This document shows, one piece after another, positions 35,621 to 44,825 of a DNA stretch of 64,000 nt. How positions within the stretch are numbered: position 1 is the stretch's first letter; every line of letters starts with the position of its first letter. The translations under genes and the position numbers were made by a program. Source of the stretch: Veillonella montpellierensis DSM 17217 (GTDB taxonomy: Bacteria > Bacillota > Negativicutes > Veillonellales > Veillonellaceae); NCBI RefSeq assembly GCF_000426745.1, contig NZ_AUFY01000006.1, positions 1 through 64,000 on the forward strand. The letters are read 5' to 3'. The notes beneath the pieces were generated by a model. It was not told the origin of the DNA. It saw only the letters and a program-made list of their open reading frames with translations, and ran no database searches.

Positions 35621-36061
35621 AGAATAAAAGTGCCAAAAGCTGTTGAATTAAATGAAGTAACTGTTGACGGCTTTGTATATAGAGTTGATGGAAACCACGT
35701 ATTTCTTGATCATATTGTTAAAGAGAAAAGAGTTTCTGATATTTTCAAAAGAACTGAATGCGATAGTAGAATTAGTTCCTAGGGGTGTTATTCCGCAGAA
35801 CGTTAGAAAACCAGATTTTTATATCAACAAAATTCCTTATGATTTAAAAACATCAACAGGTGCAGAAAGTCGACTATTTTTGATATGATAAGAGATGGAA
35901 AAGGACAAGCAAATCATTTTATATTATATTTGGATCAAACACCTCTAGATAATTTAGAAATAGACAGACAAATCAACAATATATTTCGGTCTAAATACAC
36001 GAAATTTGTAGAAGCTATTATTGTTTTGAAATGGAATGATATCAAAACAATAAAAAAATAA
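35396..36061 (+). pseudogene. Toxin cassette 3, CdiA-CT-like nuclease toxin (frameshifted)
   Basis: Leader and junction match the other cassettes (GVHGGKAVETGKSWTAKARG). The toxin is spread over three frames: a break near 35745-35760 and another at a T5 run (35877-35881). Joined, the end reads VELVPRGVIPQNVRKPDFYI, NKIPYDLKTSTGAESRLF, DMIRDGKGQANHFILYLDQT. This resembles PDF..I....(Y)DLKTS nuclease ends of CdiA toxins. It stops at 36061 without an immunity gene and overlaps the truncated prophage tail fibre on the other strand. Confidence 0.5.
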
Positions 36062-37204
36062 AGAGCTATAGCACTCCCAAAGCTTCGTAAAGCTTCTTGT
36101 ATGTGGGAACGGTATAGCACCAGAAAAAATTCCCCCTTGTATAATTAGTCCACCGAATAATTTGCCAAGGCATATATACCAAGCTTTCTCATTACTAAAA
36201 TCATATTTTACGCCCAAGCTTTGTAATGTTTCAGTTCCTAACGCCTGTAGCACATCTTGACCACTTTTGATATTCAATCCGCTCAATAGTGATTTAACTA
36301 GTTGTAACGTCGGTGCTTGTGATAATGAACTTGTAGTGTCTGTTTTCGCAAGCATGCTTTGTCTGATGATTTCGTCGTCGTCCCATTTTAATGTGCCGTC
36401 TGGCTTGCCCACTAGGGATTTAGATGTGCTATTATTTTTAGCTTCGATAAGAAACGCTCCTGCTTTATCTTCATCTGAAAATTCGCCACTTACTAAACCG
36501 ATATTAGCTCCGTCATCTCTGTTACTGCTTGATATAGATAAATAATAACTATTATTATCTCTTTTAATTCCACTTTCGCCAGTTAGTATAATATCACCAC
36601 TCAACACACCACCCGTCTTATCGTACTTTTTATCAAGCGTACCGTTCACTTTGCTAGTGAGTGATTGTGTCGTTTGCTCTAGTGCTTTGAAACGATTATC
36701 ATGAGCGCTTGTGTCTGTGTTGTGCTTAGTAATTTCTGATTCTAGTTGTTCATTAGTAATGTACATATGGCTTTTAGCATTTACCGTAACATTTGCATCA
36801 CCTACGGCTAATTGAATTCCCATCATTTTCTCGTCAATACTGGTGTTTGGCGGAATATAACTTGCATTAGAGCCTGCATTAGTATATGCAAATAGTTGTT
36901 CTTTGCCTTCGTCACCGAGTTTTGCAAACAACCCTAATTCCCGTGCAAAAAAACCAATTGTTACATTGCTATTATCAATTGTAGATATGGCTTCAATCTC
37001 ACCATTTCCTAATGTATTCACTTGTGGTACACCGCCATCTAGCAGTGAGTGCTTTAACTGTGTTAATGTTTCTATCGATTCATTACTCAATACCCCGTCT
37101 CCGATAGAAATTTTTGTAAATATAACTGGTGTTTTTGTTTTAATTGATTCTAATAGCATGTTGCGACCGCTATTAGTCGTTATGATTTTTCCATAATCAC
37201 TCAT
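35954..37204 (-). CDS. Tail fibre of the second prophage, 3' end replaced
   Basis: 416-residue frame. The N-terminal 150 residues are a tail-collar/fibre attachment domain (MSDYGKIITTNSGRNMLLES, RELGLFAKLGDEGKEQLFAY). A coiled linker (HNTDTSAHDNRFKALEQTTQ) and a shaft follow, then GLIIQGGIFSGAIPFPHTRSF, the same switch point as the left prophage. After about 20 tip residues it runs into antisense of toxin cassette 3 (last about 40 residues, YCFDIIPFQNNN onward). The native tip was therefore probably lost when the array was joined here. First 370 residues solid, tail spurious. Confidence 0.75.
   Translation of the reverse strand: MSDYGKIITTNSGRNMLLESIKTKTPVIFTKISIGDGVLSNESIETLTQLKHSLLDGGVPQVNTLGNGEIEAISTIDNSNVTIGFFARELGLFAKLGDEGKEQLFAYTNAGSNASYIPPNTSIDEKMMGIQLAVGDANVTVNAKSHMYITNEQLESEITKHNTDTSAHDNRFKALEQTTQSLTSKVNGTLDKKYDKTGGVLSGDIILTGESGIKRDNNSYYLSISSSNRDDGANIGLVSGEFSDEDKAGAFLIEAKNNSTSKSLVGKPDGTLKWDDDEIIRQSMLAKTDTTSSLSQAPTLQLVKSLLSGLNIKSGQDVLQALGTETLQSLGVKYDFSNEKAWYICLGKLFGGLIIQGGIFSGAIPFPHTRSFTKLWECYSSLFFYCFDIIPFQNNNSFYKFRVFRPKYIVDLSVYF
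36129..36140 (-). repeat. Tail-fibre switch site, copy 4 (second prophage)
   Basis: The minus strand reads ATTATACAAGGGGGAATT, encoding IIQGGI in the second prophage's fibre. Same core as the copies at 1-12, 435-446 and 664-675. Confidence 0.6.
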
Positions 37205-37836
37205 CGATTGCCTCCATATATTTTAATTTTGTCATAATTAATCACTGTCATACCAACATTAATGTGATCAGAACATGTAATAGTGTTATCATTCTTCGCA
37301 TATTGTATTTTTTGTTTTTCAAGAACGGTAACAATGCCGCCTATATATATATCAGTACAACCTTGATACAGTTCCGCTACAACATACGTCAAATGAGCTG
37401 GCTTATATTGTTCTACTAGCTCTCGTATTTTTTCGATATAAACAGCTACATCTAATGTAATTTTAAATTCATTAGGTTTCGTATTTTCTAATACATGAGC
37501 CCCACACACTGGCACTGATTCATTAATGATTGCTTCTAACTGTTTGACAGTAATTGTTTTAGTACCTCGAATTTTAGTAAGAAGATTTGCCCTACGTTGT
37601 CTTATTGTTAAATACTTATTGGTAGTAACTCCGTACACACGCTCCCAATCATCAAGCCCCCACGTAGCACTTTCGACAAATAACTGTTTACATATATCGA
37701 TAATCAAAAGCCTTTGCTTCTCGTGTTCTTCACTTAAAGTATCTTCAATGCCTTTAAAAGAACCATCATTTTTTAAGAACTTAGGCAAATAACGGAGAAC
37801 ATCAATTTTATACGTTCTCAATAATTCAAATATCAT
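37201..37836 (-). CDS. XkdU-like baseplate protein (DUF2313/YmfQ)
   Basis: 211 residues, starting MIFELLRTYKIDVLRYLPKF, the usual start of the YmfQ/XkdU family that links baseplate J and tail fibres in contractile phages. LTIRQRRANLLTKIRG and the ITVKQLEAIINES region fit. It overlaps the fibre by 4 bases and the J protein by 1, so the three are translated as a unit. Confidence 0.8.
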   Translation of the reverse strand: MIFELLRTYKIDVLRYLPKFLKNDGSFKGIEDTLSEEHEKQRLLIIDICKQLFVESATWGLDDWERVYGVTTNKYLTIRQRRANLLTKIRGTKTITVKQLEAIINESVPVCGAHVLENTKPNEFKITLDVAVYIEKIRELVEQYKPAHLTYVVAELYQGCTDIYIGGIVTVLEKQKIQYAKNDNTITCSDHINVGMTVINYDKIKIYGGNR

Positions 37837-38870
37837 TACATATTCACCTCGCCCAATGTCGGCAAATCTTCATTATTAATAACAATACTTTTATCATTAT
37901 TATTAATTCGCAAATTCTGATAGTCGATAGCTCCTGCGTCAATAATAAAACTACCCACTTTTGCAATCGATAATTTACTACTTGCACTATCATTAATAAC
38001 TGATTTTTCAAGATCTATTAAATAGTTGGCCATCATCTTTTTAAATTTGTCTAAAGCAAAATTTTTACCCTCTATAGTAGCGGTTACATTAATTACTTTA
38101 GGTACTGCGCTAACTACAGTTACCATAGCCCCCATAGGACGAACGCTTTCAATGTAATCTCGCACTAATCTAATAAGTTCTGTAGAAGCTTGTTTAAATT
38201 CAGAATTGATAATAATAACCTTGACTGTACCGGGACCATTCCACGTGGGTATAATTTTTGCACCACCAACACCAGGAACAGACATAGCCCACTCATAATA
38301 GTGCATCTTATTACCTGATGTACCCGGATACCGAACATGCAACAAATATCGTTCACGTAAATTATCATCATTTTCTTCTTCAAACCCATCTTTTATTGGT
38401 TTTTTGTTAGTAACGCTATTAATACCGGGAATTGACATAGGAATTGTATTAATTGTATTGGGCGCTACATTGCCAATATTGCCGGTTTCAACAGCTTGCA
38501 CAGTAACATCTTGACTACTATTAATCGTTACGGTTTCAAGTGTTTCAAATAGCACCCCATCAGCCGTAGAGAATTGACTTCCCTGTGGTAATACACCATG
38601 CCCTTTAACTGTTACAACTCCAGCTGCATGCGTTGCTTTCTTTCGTACTATACCTGCCTCTTTAGCGCGCATAGTTAAAAAATCACCATATGACGTATCA
38701 GCAAATGCAACTTTGTATAATTCTCCTAATTCGACATATGTTTTCATAAACTCAATTGCATTAGATGAGAATACATCATACTCAAATGTACCCTCAAACT
38801 TACTCATAGGTAATTGCGATTGCAACTGGAGGCTTTTTAAAATTTCATCTGATGTTGGAATATTAAACAT
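37836..38870 (-). CDS. Baseplate J-like protein (XkdT)
   Basis: 344 residues from ATG 38870, preceded by TGGAGGTATTAATATTA; an upstream in-frame start lies inside the preceding gene. Baseplate J family: GDFLTMRAKEAGIVRKKATH, a central VLPQGSQFSTADGVLFET and YPGTSGNKMHYYEWAMSVPG followed by GGAKIIPTWNGPGTVKVIII. It forms the wedge of the contractile baseplate. Confidence 0.88.
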   Translation of the reverse strand: MFNIPTSDEILKSLQLQSQLPMSKFEGTFEYDVFSSNAIEFMKTYVELGELYKVAFADTSYGDFLTMRAKEAGIVRKKATHAAGVVTVKGHGVLPQGSQFSTADGVLFETLETVTINSSQDVTVQAVETGNIGNVAPNTINTIPMSIPGINSVTNKKPIKDGFEEENDDNLRERYLLHVRYPGTSGNKMHYYEWAMSVPGVGGAKIIPTWNGPGTVKVIIINSEFKQASTELIRLVRDYIESVRPMGAMVTVVSAVPKVINVTATIEGKNFALDKFKKMMANYLIDLEKSVINDSASSKLSIAKVGSFIIDAGAIDYQNLRINNNDKSIVINNEDLPTLGEVNM

Positions 38871-39291
38871 TAATATTAATACCTCCATATATCGTAGTTA
38901 ATTCAATTTGACAATCAACTTTATCTCCATTCGCAGTAAACTCGATACTATCAATCGACTTTATATATGGATTTACCATAAGGCACTCTATAATCACCCG
39001 TTTAAGTTCCGAATAGCGTTCACCTACGCTCATAACTTTACCTATAAACGGCTTTAACTCAATACCATAACGAGCTGAATAGGCCAGATACTGGTTCCGT
39101 TCAGTTTTAAGTGCTTTGTACACCCAAACTTTTAATGCGGCATCTCCCTCTAATATAATTCGATTGCCACCTGAATTATATTTAAATGTATCATTTTTAA
39201 AGTCCCATTCATATTCACGGAATAATGGTAAATCACTCTTACTAGCCTCGACTGTACGAGTTAACCCTGCAAAAGGATATTCTTCGCTCAT
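38863..39291 (-). CDS. XkdS-like baseplate protein (DUF2634)
   Basis: 142 residues, LPLFREYEWDFKNDTF at the N-terminus and GDKVDCQIELTTIYG at the end, the pattern of DUF2634/gp25-like lysozyme-fold baseplate proteins of PBSX-type phages. Overlaps neighbours by a few bases on both sides. Confidence 0.8.
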   Translation of the reverse strand: MSEEYPFAGLTRTVEASKSDLPLFREYEWDFKNDTFKYNSGGNRIILEGDAALKVWVYKALKTERNQYLAYSARYGIELKPFIGKVMSVGERYSELKRVIIECLMVNPYIKSIDSIEFTANGDKVDCQIELTTIYGGININV

Positions 39292-39710
39292 AGTTTCACC
39301 ACCTTTTGATCGATGTAATAAAGTTGTTCTCCTTGTCCATATACTGGGAATACGGTTACTTCATCACCCACTCGCAAGGTATCTGTCATATTAATTGTAT
39401 CTGTGTAATCATTGTGGATAGCATGAGTATGACTAGCAAACTCTGCATATCCACCACCACCAGAACGAGGTTGCGTTTCGCTTATAATATGGCCTTTAGC
39501 TTCACGATGATGACCTGGTTTCCAATAATCGTTCAAATATATCTGTTCATTGGTAATATCAATATTATCAACGCGAATAACTAAATCAGGAAATGGTGAT
39601 GTTACTACACCAATTCGCATACCCATAGGTTGTTCACCTTTGGCGATACCATGGATTGTATCCACCATTTTCGCCATCGAATGTGCTGCACTAGGGATAT
39701 CATTTAACAT
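39288..39710 (-). CDS. XkdR-like protein (DUF2577)
   Basis: 140 residues with MRIGVVTSPFPDLVIRVDNI (OB-like strand pattern) and VGDEVTVFPVYGQGEQLYYI near the end, typical of DUF2577 baseplate proteins. A His-rich loop (SHTHAIHNDY) may bind metal. Between the XkdQ-like hub and the XkdS-like gene, as in PBSX. Confidence 0.78.
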   Translation of the reverse strand: MLNDIPSAAHSMAKMVDTIHGIAKGEQPMGMRIGVVTSPFPDLVIRVDNIDITNEQIYLNDYWKPGHHREAKGHIISETQPRSGGGGYAEFASHTHAIHNDYTDTINMTDTLRVGDEVTVFPVYGQGEQLYYIDQKVVKL

Positions 39711-39727
39711 ATAAATTTCTACCTTTC

Positions 39728-40762
39728 TTATTGCGCTCTCTTTTCTTCCGAAGAATTATCGACCTTTTCTTTACTCATAAGATTTTCAAATTCAATCTCG
39801 AGTTTCATGGTATGTTGCCCATTTTTAAAATCATGAGTATCACTCTTGATCCAGAACTTGCCACTTAACTCTGTAATCACATCTCTAATTTCAACAGAAT
39901 ACGAGGATAAAGCAGCATAATCGCCTAAACAATCAATCACGCCTGTCCTTTCTGGCACTTTAAATATACTATTTACTTCTTCAGCCGTATTTTTGTTTTT
40001 ACTTTCCTTGTAAACAGCTTGTATCATAGAATATCGTTGAATTTGGTCGTCTTTACTTTCATATCTAACAAAATTGCCTTTGTCATCAACAATCATGACT
40101 TTATTAATCATATTTTCAATAGATTCTTTAAATGATGAGTCGGTAATATTCCTATATTGGTCTATTACTAGCCCCTCAATCAATGAACCTTTCTCTATGA
40201 CATCGAGCTCGTCGCCCTCCATCATAGCTTGATATTTTTTGTTGGTCTTTTTAGCTGCTTCTGTATAAGCTATAAGTATGATTTGATACCCTGACTTGTT
40301 GTTAGCAATAAAAGTAATTTTTTCTTTGGTTTCAGCAAGTTTACCTACTTTAATACCCATTTCCTTGCATACAGCCTTTGCGATATCCTCTGCTGTCATA
40401 TTGGTGAATTTACGAGTAGTCTTTGATTTACTCAATATGAACATGTTGTCATAACATGTTACTGTAATTCGTGATGCCGATGTTTTGCGTTCGGTGGTAT
40501 ATATATTGCCAACAAATTGTACATCACCATCTTCTGAGTACCCTTTAATTGTTTCACCAATACTCACCGCATAGATGGACCAGTTTGGATCTCGTGGTTC
40601 CTGCACTAATACAAATTCAAGTTTTCTAGCTGCTTGAATACGAGAACCAGACCAGGTAATACGCTCAACTAAATGCGTAATATCATTTTCAATAGGTACT
40701 TCCGTTTTTTGGCCAGTCTTTTTATCTTTTACTGTTTTAGTGCCAATGTGTTTGATAATCAT
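39728..40762 (-). CDS. XkdQ-like tail hub protein
   Basis: 344 residues. ITHLVERITWSGSRIQAARK and GYSEDGDVQFVGNIYTTERK fit the XkdQ/gp44-like hub fold, with SGKFWIKSDTHDFKNGQHTM in the C-terminal part. Forms the central hub between tube and spike. Starts 1 base after the XkdP-like gene. Confidence 0.8.
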   Translation of the reverse strand: MIIKHIGTKTVKDKKTGQKTEVPIENDITHLVERITWSGSRIQAARKLEFVLVQEPRDPNWSIYAVSIGETIKGYSEDGDVQFVGNIYTTERKTSASRITVTCYDNMFILSKSKTTRKFTNMTAEDIAKAVCKEMGIKVGKLAETKEKITFIANNKSGYQIILIAYTEAAKKTNKKYQAMMEGDELDVIEKGSLIEGLVIDQYRNITDSSFKESIENMINKVMIVDDKGNFVRYESKDDQIQRYSMIQAVYKESKNKNTAEEVNSIFKVPERTGVIDCLGDYAALSSYSVEIRDVITELSGKFWIKSDTHDFKNGQHTMKLEIEFENLMSKEKVDNSSEEKRAQ

Positions 40763-40763
40763 A

Positions 40764-41471
40764 TTATTTCACCTTCAACTTTCTAAGCTGGCTAAGATTA
40801 TTAATAGCTAAGCTCTTTAAGTCGTTCGATTGGATAATGCGTTCATAATGACGATAATTACCATATGCTTTTTTGGCTGCATCTAATACATCAGAACCTT
40901 TACTAAATAACGTTGCTGTTTTAAGTTTATGCGTGACTGTAGGTCTATCTTTTAGACCTGTAATATCGTCAACTGGTTTATTATCATCAGTAGCAGATGT
41001 ATTAAGGTCTTTGTACTCTTTAAATGTTAGTGTGTAATACATATCTCCTGTATTTTCCTGTTTCTTGTAGGGGAATGACTGAATTCCCATCATCAAATTA
41101 ATAGGGCCATCACTTATGATGACCCTAACAGGTTTCTTTGATAGTTTCCACTTTTCTATAAGATTAATAATCTCAATAGGTTTTCGATTATCCCCTACAA
41201 TAAACGGATATTTTTTTGCTGGTAAAAAGCCTTCAAATGACAATGTTTTGAGCTTAGAGTTCCCGAATAATAGAACCTCACCAATTTGAGTAATATCGAC
41301 AGTTTTATTGTCTTGTTCGTTACCAACTTCATATTTAACAGGAGTAACAGGCAATACAAGCCTTTCCTCATCTTGTGAAATAATAATAGTTGGTAATTCC
41401 CTTGCGTTGTTACCAAATGCAAACGATAAGAGCGATAAGGCACGCCCTATACCGCTAACGAATTTTGACAT
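40764..41471 (-). CDS. XkdP-like tail protein (LysM-type)
   Basis: 235 residues. VLPVTPVKYEVGNEQDNKTV and FEGFLPAKKYPFIV are the conserved XkdP start. The C-terminal VTHKLKTATLFSKGSDVLDA... resembles a LysM-like end. Placed between tape measure and hub as in PBSX. Confidence 0.78.
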   Translation of the reverse strand: MSKFVSGIGRALSLLSFAFGNNARELPTIIISQDEERLVLPVTPVKYEVGNEQDNKTVDITQIGEVLLFGNSKLKTLSFEGFLPAKKYPFIVGDNRKPIEIINLIEKWKLSKKPVRVIISDGPINLMMGIQSFPYKKQENTGDMYYTLTFKEYKDLNTSATDDNKPVDDITGLKDRPTVTHKLKTATLFSKGSDVLDAAKKAYGNYRHYERIIQSNDLKSLAINNLSQLRKLKVK

Positions 41472-41473
41472 AC

Positions 41474-44272
41474 CTATACACCTCCATAATTTGTTTCAGC
41501 CGCTCCAAACATCGAGAATAAGGAATGTGCAATGCGATCAATATCAGCTTCTTCTCTGACAACAAACGTATTACCTGTAACAGTGTAATTATTACCACCG
41601 CCCCCGGCACCGCTAAATTCTTTGGCTAACATCTTTTCAGTAGTCGCATGAGGGTAAATTCTAGATCCGCTAGGTAAATCTACAATCTCACCACCACGTT
41701 CATTGATTTCAGTCCATCCACCGTCAAAGTAAGTTGTCCCAGTTGCATGGCCTGTTAATCCTGTAATTTTTGCACCTCGTTGTTGTAAAGAACTTAATGT
41801 ACTACCTAACCCCCCTAATACCTCACTAGCTTTCGCTTTTAATGGTTGCCATACATTGGTATCAAACCAACCGGCTGCCGCACTCCACACGCTTGTAATA
41901 CTTTCCCATGCGCCACTAAATACGTCGACAACGCTGTCAATAGCTCCGCTTGCAAAATAATATATTGGTTGCCATACCTCATCATTAAACCAACTAGCAA
42001 CAGGGCTAAATAGTGCTACAATTCCATCCCAAAGAAATCCGTATAATCCGACTATTGTATTTACAACAGGAGTGCAACTATCGACAATACTATTCCACTT
42101 TTCAGCGAACCATCCAGATATACCATCTAAATTATTAGTGATTCCATCATAGATATCTTGTCCAAACTGTTCGCCAAAAATTGCACCACCAATACCACCT
42201 AATGCACCGCCAATAGCACCGCCAACGGCCGTTCCTGCACCTGGAATAATACTGCCAATCGCAGCACCACCCATAGCACCTAATTTTGCACCAGCCAAAC
42301 CACCGGCAAGGCTACCGCCAATACCTGCAGCGGTTTTCCCTTTATTATTAGAGTTGGCCATATCATATGCCCCCATGGCCAGAGTAAGTGGTAAAAATGC
42401 TTTACCGCCAGCCTTAGATAATAAGCCTCCTAATTTACTAGCACCTCTACCAAGAATGCCAAACCCTTTAGAAACACCCCTACCTAATCGGCCGAATTTA
42501 CCGCCTGCAGAAGTTTTAGTCGGAACACCGCCAACATTACCTCTTTTATCTCCACTACCTAGACTATAACCACCATCATAAATGTTTTTACCATACACAT
42601 AAACATTAGCACAATGAATCGAGGTATTATCGCCCATAATATTATCAGTAATACCTCCGCCTTTACCTAACATACCTGCAATACCTTTACCAGTATTCCA
42701 AAATTTCTTACCAATTTTAAAAGCACCAATACCAAGAGTGGCCAATGCAGCTGTCGATAAAATAGATGGCAATCCGTCCATTTTAGCGGTTTGTTTAACC
42801 AGTCCTTTGATAGCCGATGTAATCCCATCAATAATTGACTTTATTGTAAAACCATTTTTTTCAATGCTTTCAGAAAATCCAGTAAACCAACTATCAACAC
42901 CTTGTACAATCTCTCTAAGTCCGCCAATTTTACCACTCATTAACTTAGTGGTAAATGCGTCCCAGTCACCTGACAATTGTTCTAAATCCCCTTTTAAATT
43001 ATCCATGCGAATGTTAGCCATTTTCTTTGCAGCACCTGATGAATTATCGATAGAACCTGCTAACTTATCAAAATCACCATCTGATGAATTAACTAATGCC
43101 AATAACCCTGACATAGCTTCTTGACCTGCAAGCATGCCCGCCACCGCCGCTTTACTTTCTGGCGTTAATTTAGACATTCCATTACGAATATCTTTTATAA
43201 TTTCTCTAAAAGATTTCATTTTGCCATTAGCATTTAAAATGTTAACGCCTAACATTTTCATAGCCTCTCCCAACTCTTTTGTAGGCTTAACAATTCTAGT
43301 CATCATAGCACGAAGTGATGTACCAGCTTCAGATCCTTTGATACCTTGATTAGCCATAAGACCTATGGCAATAGCAGTATCTTGAATGCTAAAACCTAAT
43401 GCCCCGGCTACTGGAGCTGCATATTTAAATGTTTGCCCCATCATAGCAACATTAGTGTTTGAATTAGTAGCGGCTGCCGCTAACACATCAGCGAACATAG
43501 CAGAATCTTTAGCTTGTAATCCAAAGGCAGATAAGCTATCGGTAACAATATCAGAAGTCATAGCAAGGTCTTCACCAGAAGCGGCCGCTAAATCCATAAT
43601 CCCCGCAATACCGTTAATCATATCGCTAGTCTTCCAACCAGCCATACCCATATACTTAAATGCTTGTGCAGATTCTAACGCACTAAATTTAGTATCCGCG
43701 CCCATTTGAATTGCCTTTTCGTTCAAGCGTTCGAATTCTTCACCACTAGCACCTGAAATCGCTTTAACCGCAGACATTTCTTCTTCGAAATCTGCATATC
43801 CTTTTACAGCATCGAATATACCGAATCCAATCCCTGCCATACCAGCCATTTGCATAGTTGTTCCAAGCATAGCGCCACTAAGTTTATTTCCAACATTTGA
43901 TACGGCTCCAGACATGTTCTGCTTAACATTTACAGTCGCTGTATATACTTTACCTTTAATTCCATTGAGTTGACTTTTAATTTGTTTCACTTTAGCCGTA
44001 GCACTATCTTTAGCCGCAATTTTAACTTTGATATTACTACCAACACGCTTTAATTTAAATAGTTCACTTTCAGCCGTTTTTGTGGTCTTTGCTATACCTT
44101 GTACTGCACTAGTGGCGGTACTCATACTCTTTTCTACAGAAGATACCGCAGGGGCAAGTATCGCTGTTGAATGTGCAAGCTTCTGCGTTGATTGTTGAGC
44201 TTTTTCTATGCCTGCTATAAAACCTCTATCATTAAGAGAGAGTTCAACGCCTAATTTTTCAGTATCAGCCAC
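41474..44272 (-). CDS. Tail tape measure protein
   Basis: 932 residues from GTG 44272. An N-terminal coiled region, then a TP901-like tape-measure core (MGADTKFSALESAQAFKYMG, MANQGIKGSEAGTSLRAMMT) and a hydrophobic Gly/Ala-rich middle (GGAIGGALGGIGGAIFGEQF) that enters the host membrane at injection. C-terminal HATGTTYFDGGWTEINERGG is the common end of these proteins. Its length sets tail length. Overlaps the frameshifted chaperone by 8 bases. Confidence 0.92.
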   Translation of the reverse strand: MADTEKLGVELSLNDRGFIAGIEKAQQSTQKLAHSTAILAPAVSSVEKSMSTATSAVQGIAKTTKTAESELFKLKRVGSNIKVKIAAKDSATAKVKQIKSQLNGIKGKVYTATVNVKQNMSGAVSNVGNKLSGAMLGTTMQMAGMAGIGFGIFDAVKGYADFEEEMSAVKAISGASGEEFERLNEKAIQMGADTKFSALESAQAFKYMGMAGWKTSDMINGIAGIMDLAAASGEDLAMTSDIVTDSLSAFGLQAKDSAMFADVLAAAATNSNTNVAMMGQTFKYAAPVAGALGFSIQDTAIAIGLMANQGIKGSEAGTSLRAMMTRIVKPTKELGEAMKMLGVNILNANGKMKSFREIIKDIRNGMSKLTPESKAAVAGMLAGQEAMSGLLALVNSSDGDFDKLAGSIDNSSGAAKKMANIRMDNLKGDLEQLSGDWDAFTTKLMSGKIGGLREIVQGVDSWFTGFSESIEKNGFTIKSIIDGITSAIKGLVKQTAKMDGLPSILSTAALATLGIGAFKIGKKFWNTGKGIAGMLGKGGGITDNIMGDNTSIHCANVYVYGKNIYDGGYSLGSGDKRGNVGGVPTKTSAGGKFGRLGRGVSKGFGILGRGASKLGGLLSKAGGKAFLPLTLAMGAYDMANSNNKGKTAAGIGGSLAGGLAGAKLGAMGGAAIGSIIPGAGTAVGGAIGGALGGIGGAIFGEQFGQDIYDGITNNLDGISGWFAEKWNSIVDSCTPVVNTIVGLYGFLWDGIVALFSPVASWFNDEVWQPIYYFASGAIDSVVDVFSGAWESITSVWSAAAGWFDTNVWQPLKAKASEVLGGLGSTLSSLQQRGAKITGLTGHATGTTYFDGGWTEINERGGEIVDLPSGSRIYPHATTEKMLAKEFSGAGGGGNNYTVTGNTFVVREEADIDRIAHSLFSMFGAAETNYGGV

Positions 44273-44806
44273 CTAGTACCTCCTTTAGAGCAATTTTAGT
44301 AATTTCAATGCGTTCTCTTCTCTCTTTATCCATGGCTACACGGCACATAATTTTTTCCATTGTAGTTAAAGTAAAGAAATATTCAAACGTATGTCCTTTT
44401 AAAACTAAGTAGGCGGCAATAGCCGCCTCCCAGTCTTCTTCTATTACTTTTTTACTTCATCAGCAATAGCATGGCTAAGCTTCTTGCCACCCCCTACAGA
44501 TTCAACTAAAACGGTACTAATCGCTTTCACTTCGCCAACATCAAATACTTTATCGACAATATCCATTGGTTCGATACATTCATAAGCCTGCTGTAATTCT
44601 TTATCTTTTAAATCTGGTTCAATAATACAGTTATACACCAAATATTGATCATTATTACTTTCTAAGCCAAGAGCTTCTGACATAATGGAAGCAGTAGGCT
44701 TCTTTGCTACAATTTCACCGATAGAAGTTTCAATAGTTAATTTTTGAGCTTTACGATTAATAATTTCTTCTCGTTTAGTAATTAATTCGTTAATAGAAAT
44801 AGCCAT
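44265..44806 (-). CDS. Tail assembly chaperone, -1 frameshift form
   Basis: A -1 slip at A AAA AAG (44453-44447) joins the short form to a second frame: VIEEDWEAAIAAYLVLKGHT, FEYFFTLTTMEKIMCRVAMD, ending KEVLGG at 44265. Total about 180 residues. This is the gpG-GT arrangement that is nearly universal between tube and tape-measure genes. The downstream frame has no start of its own. Confidence 0.78.
44444..44806 (-). CDS. Tail assembly chaperone, short form (XkdN-like)
   Basis: 120 residues, MAISINELITKREEIINRKA, ending HAIADEVKK. Equivalent of lambda gpG. The last codons GTA AAA AAG contain the slippery heptamer A AAA AAG (minus strand, 44453-44447) directly before TAA. It coats the tape measure during tail assembly. 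Confidence 0.82.
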   Translation of the reverse strand: MAISINELITKREEIINRKAQKLTIETSIGEIVAKKPTASIMSEALGLESNNDQYLVYNCIIEPDLKDKELQQAYECIEPMDIVDKVFDVGEVKAISTVLVESVGGGKKLSHAIADEVKK

Positions 44807-44825
44807 AATTTTTTATTCCTTTCAA

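Noticed and set aside
42738..43709. Several plus-strand frames opposite the tape measure gene
   Set aside because: Opposite strand to a continuous phage operon, Ser/Pro/Ala-rich antisense composition, no SD.
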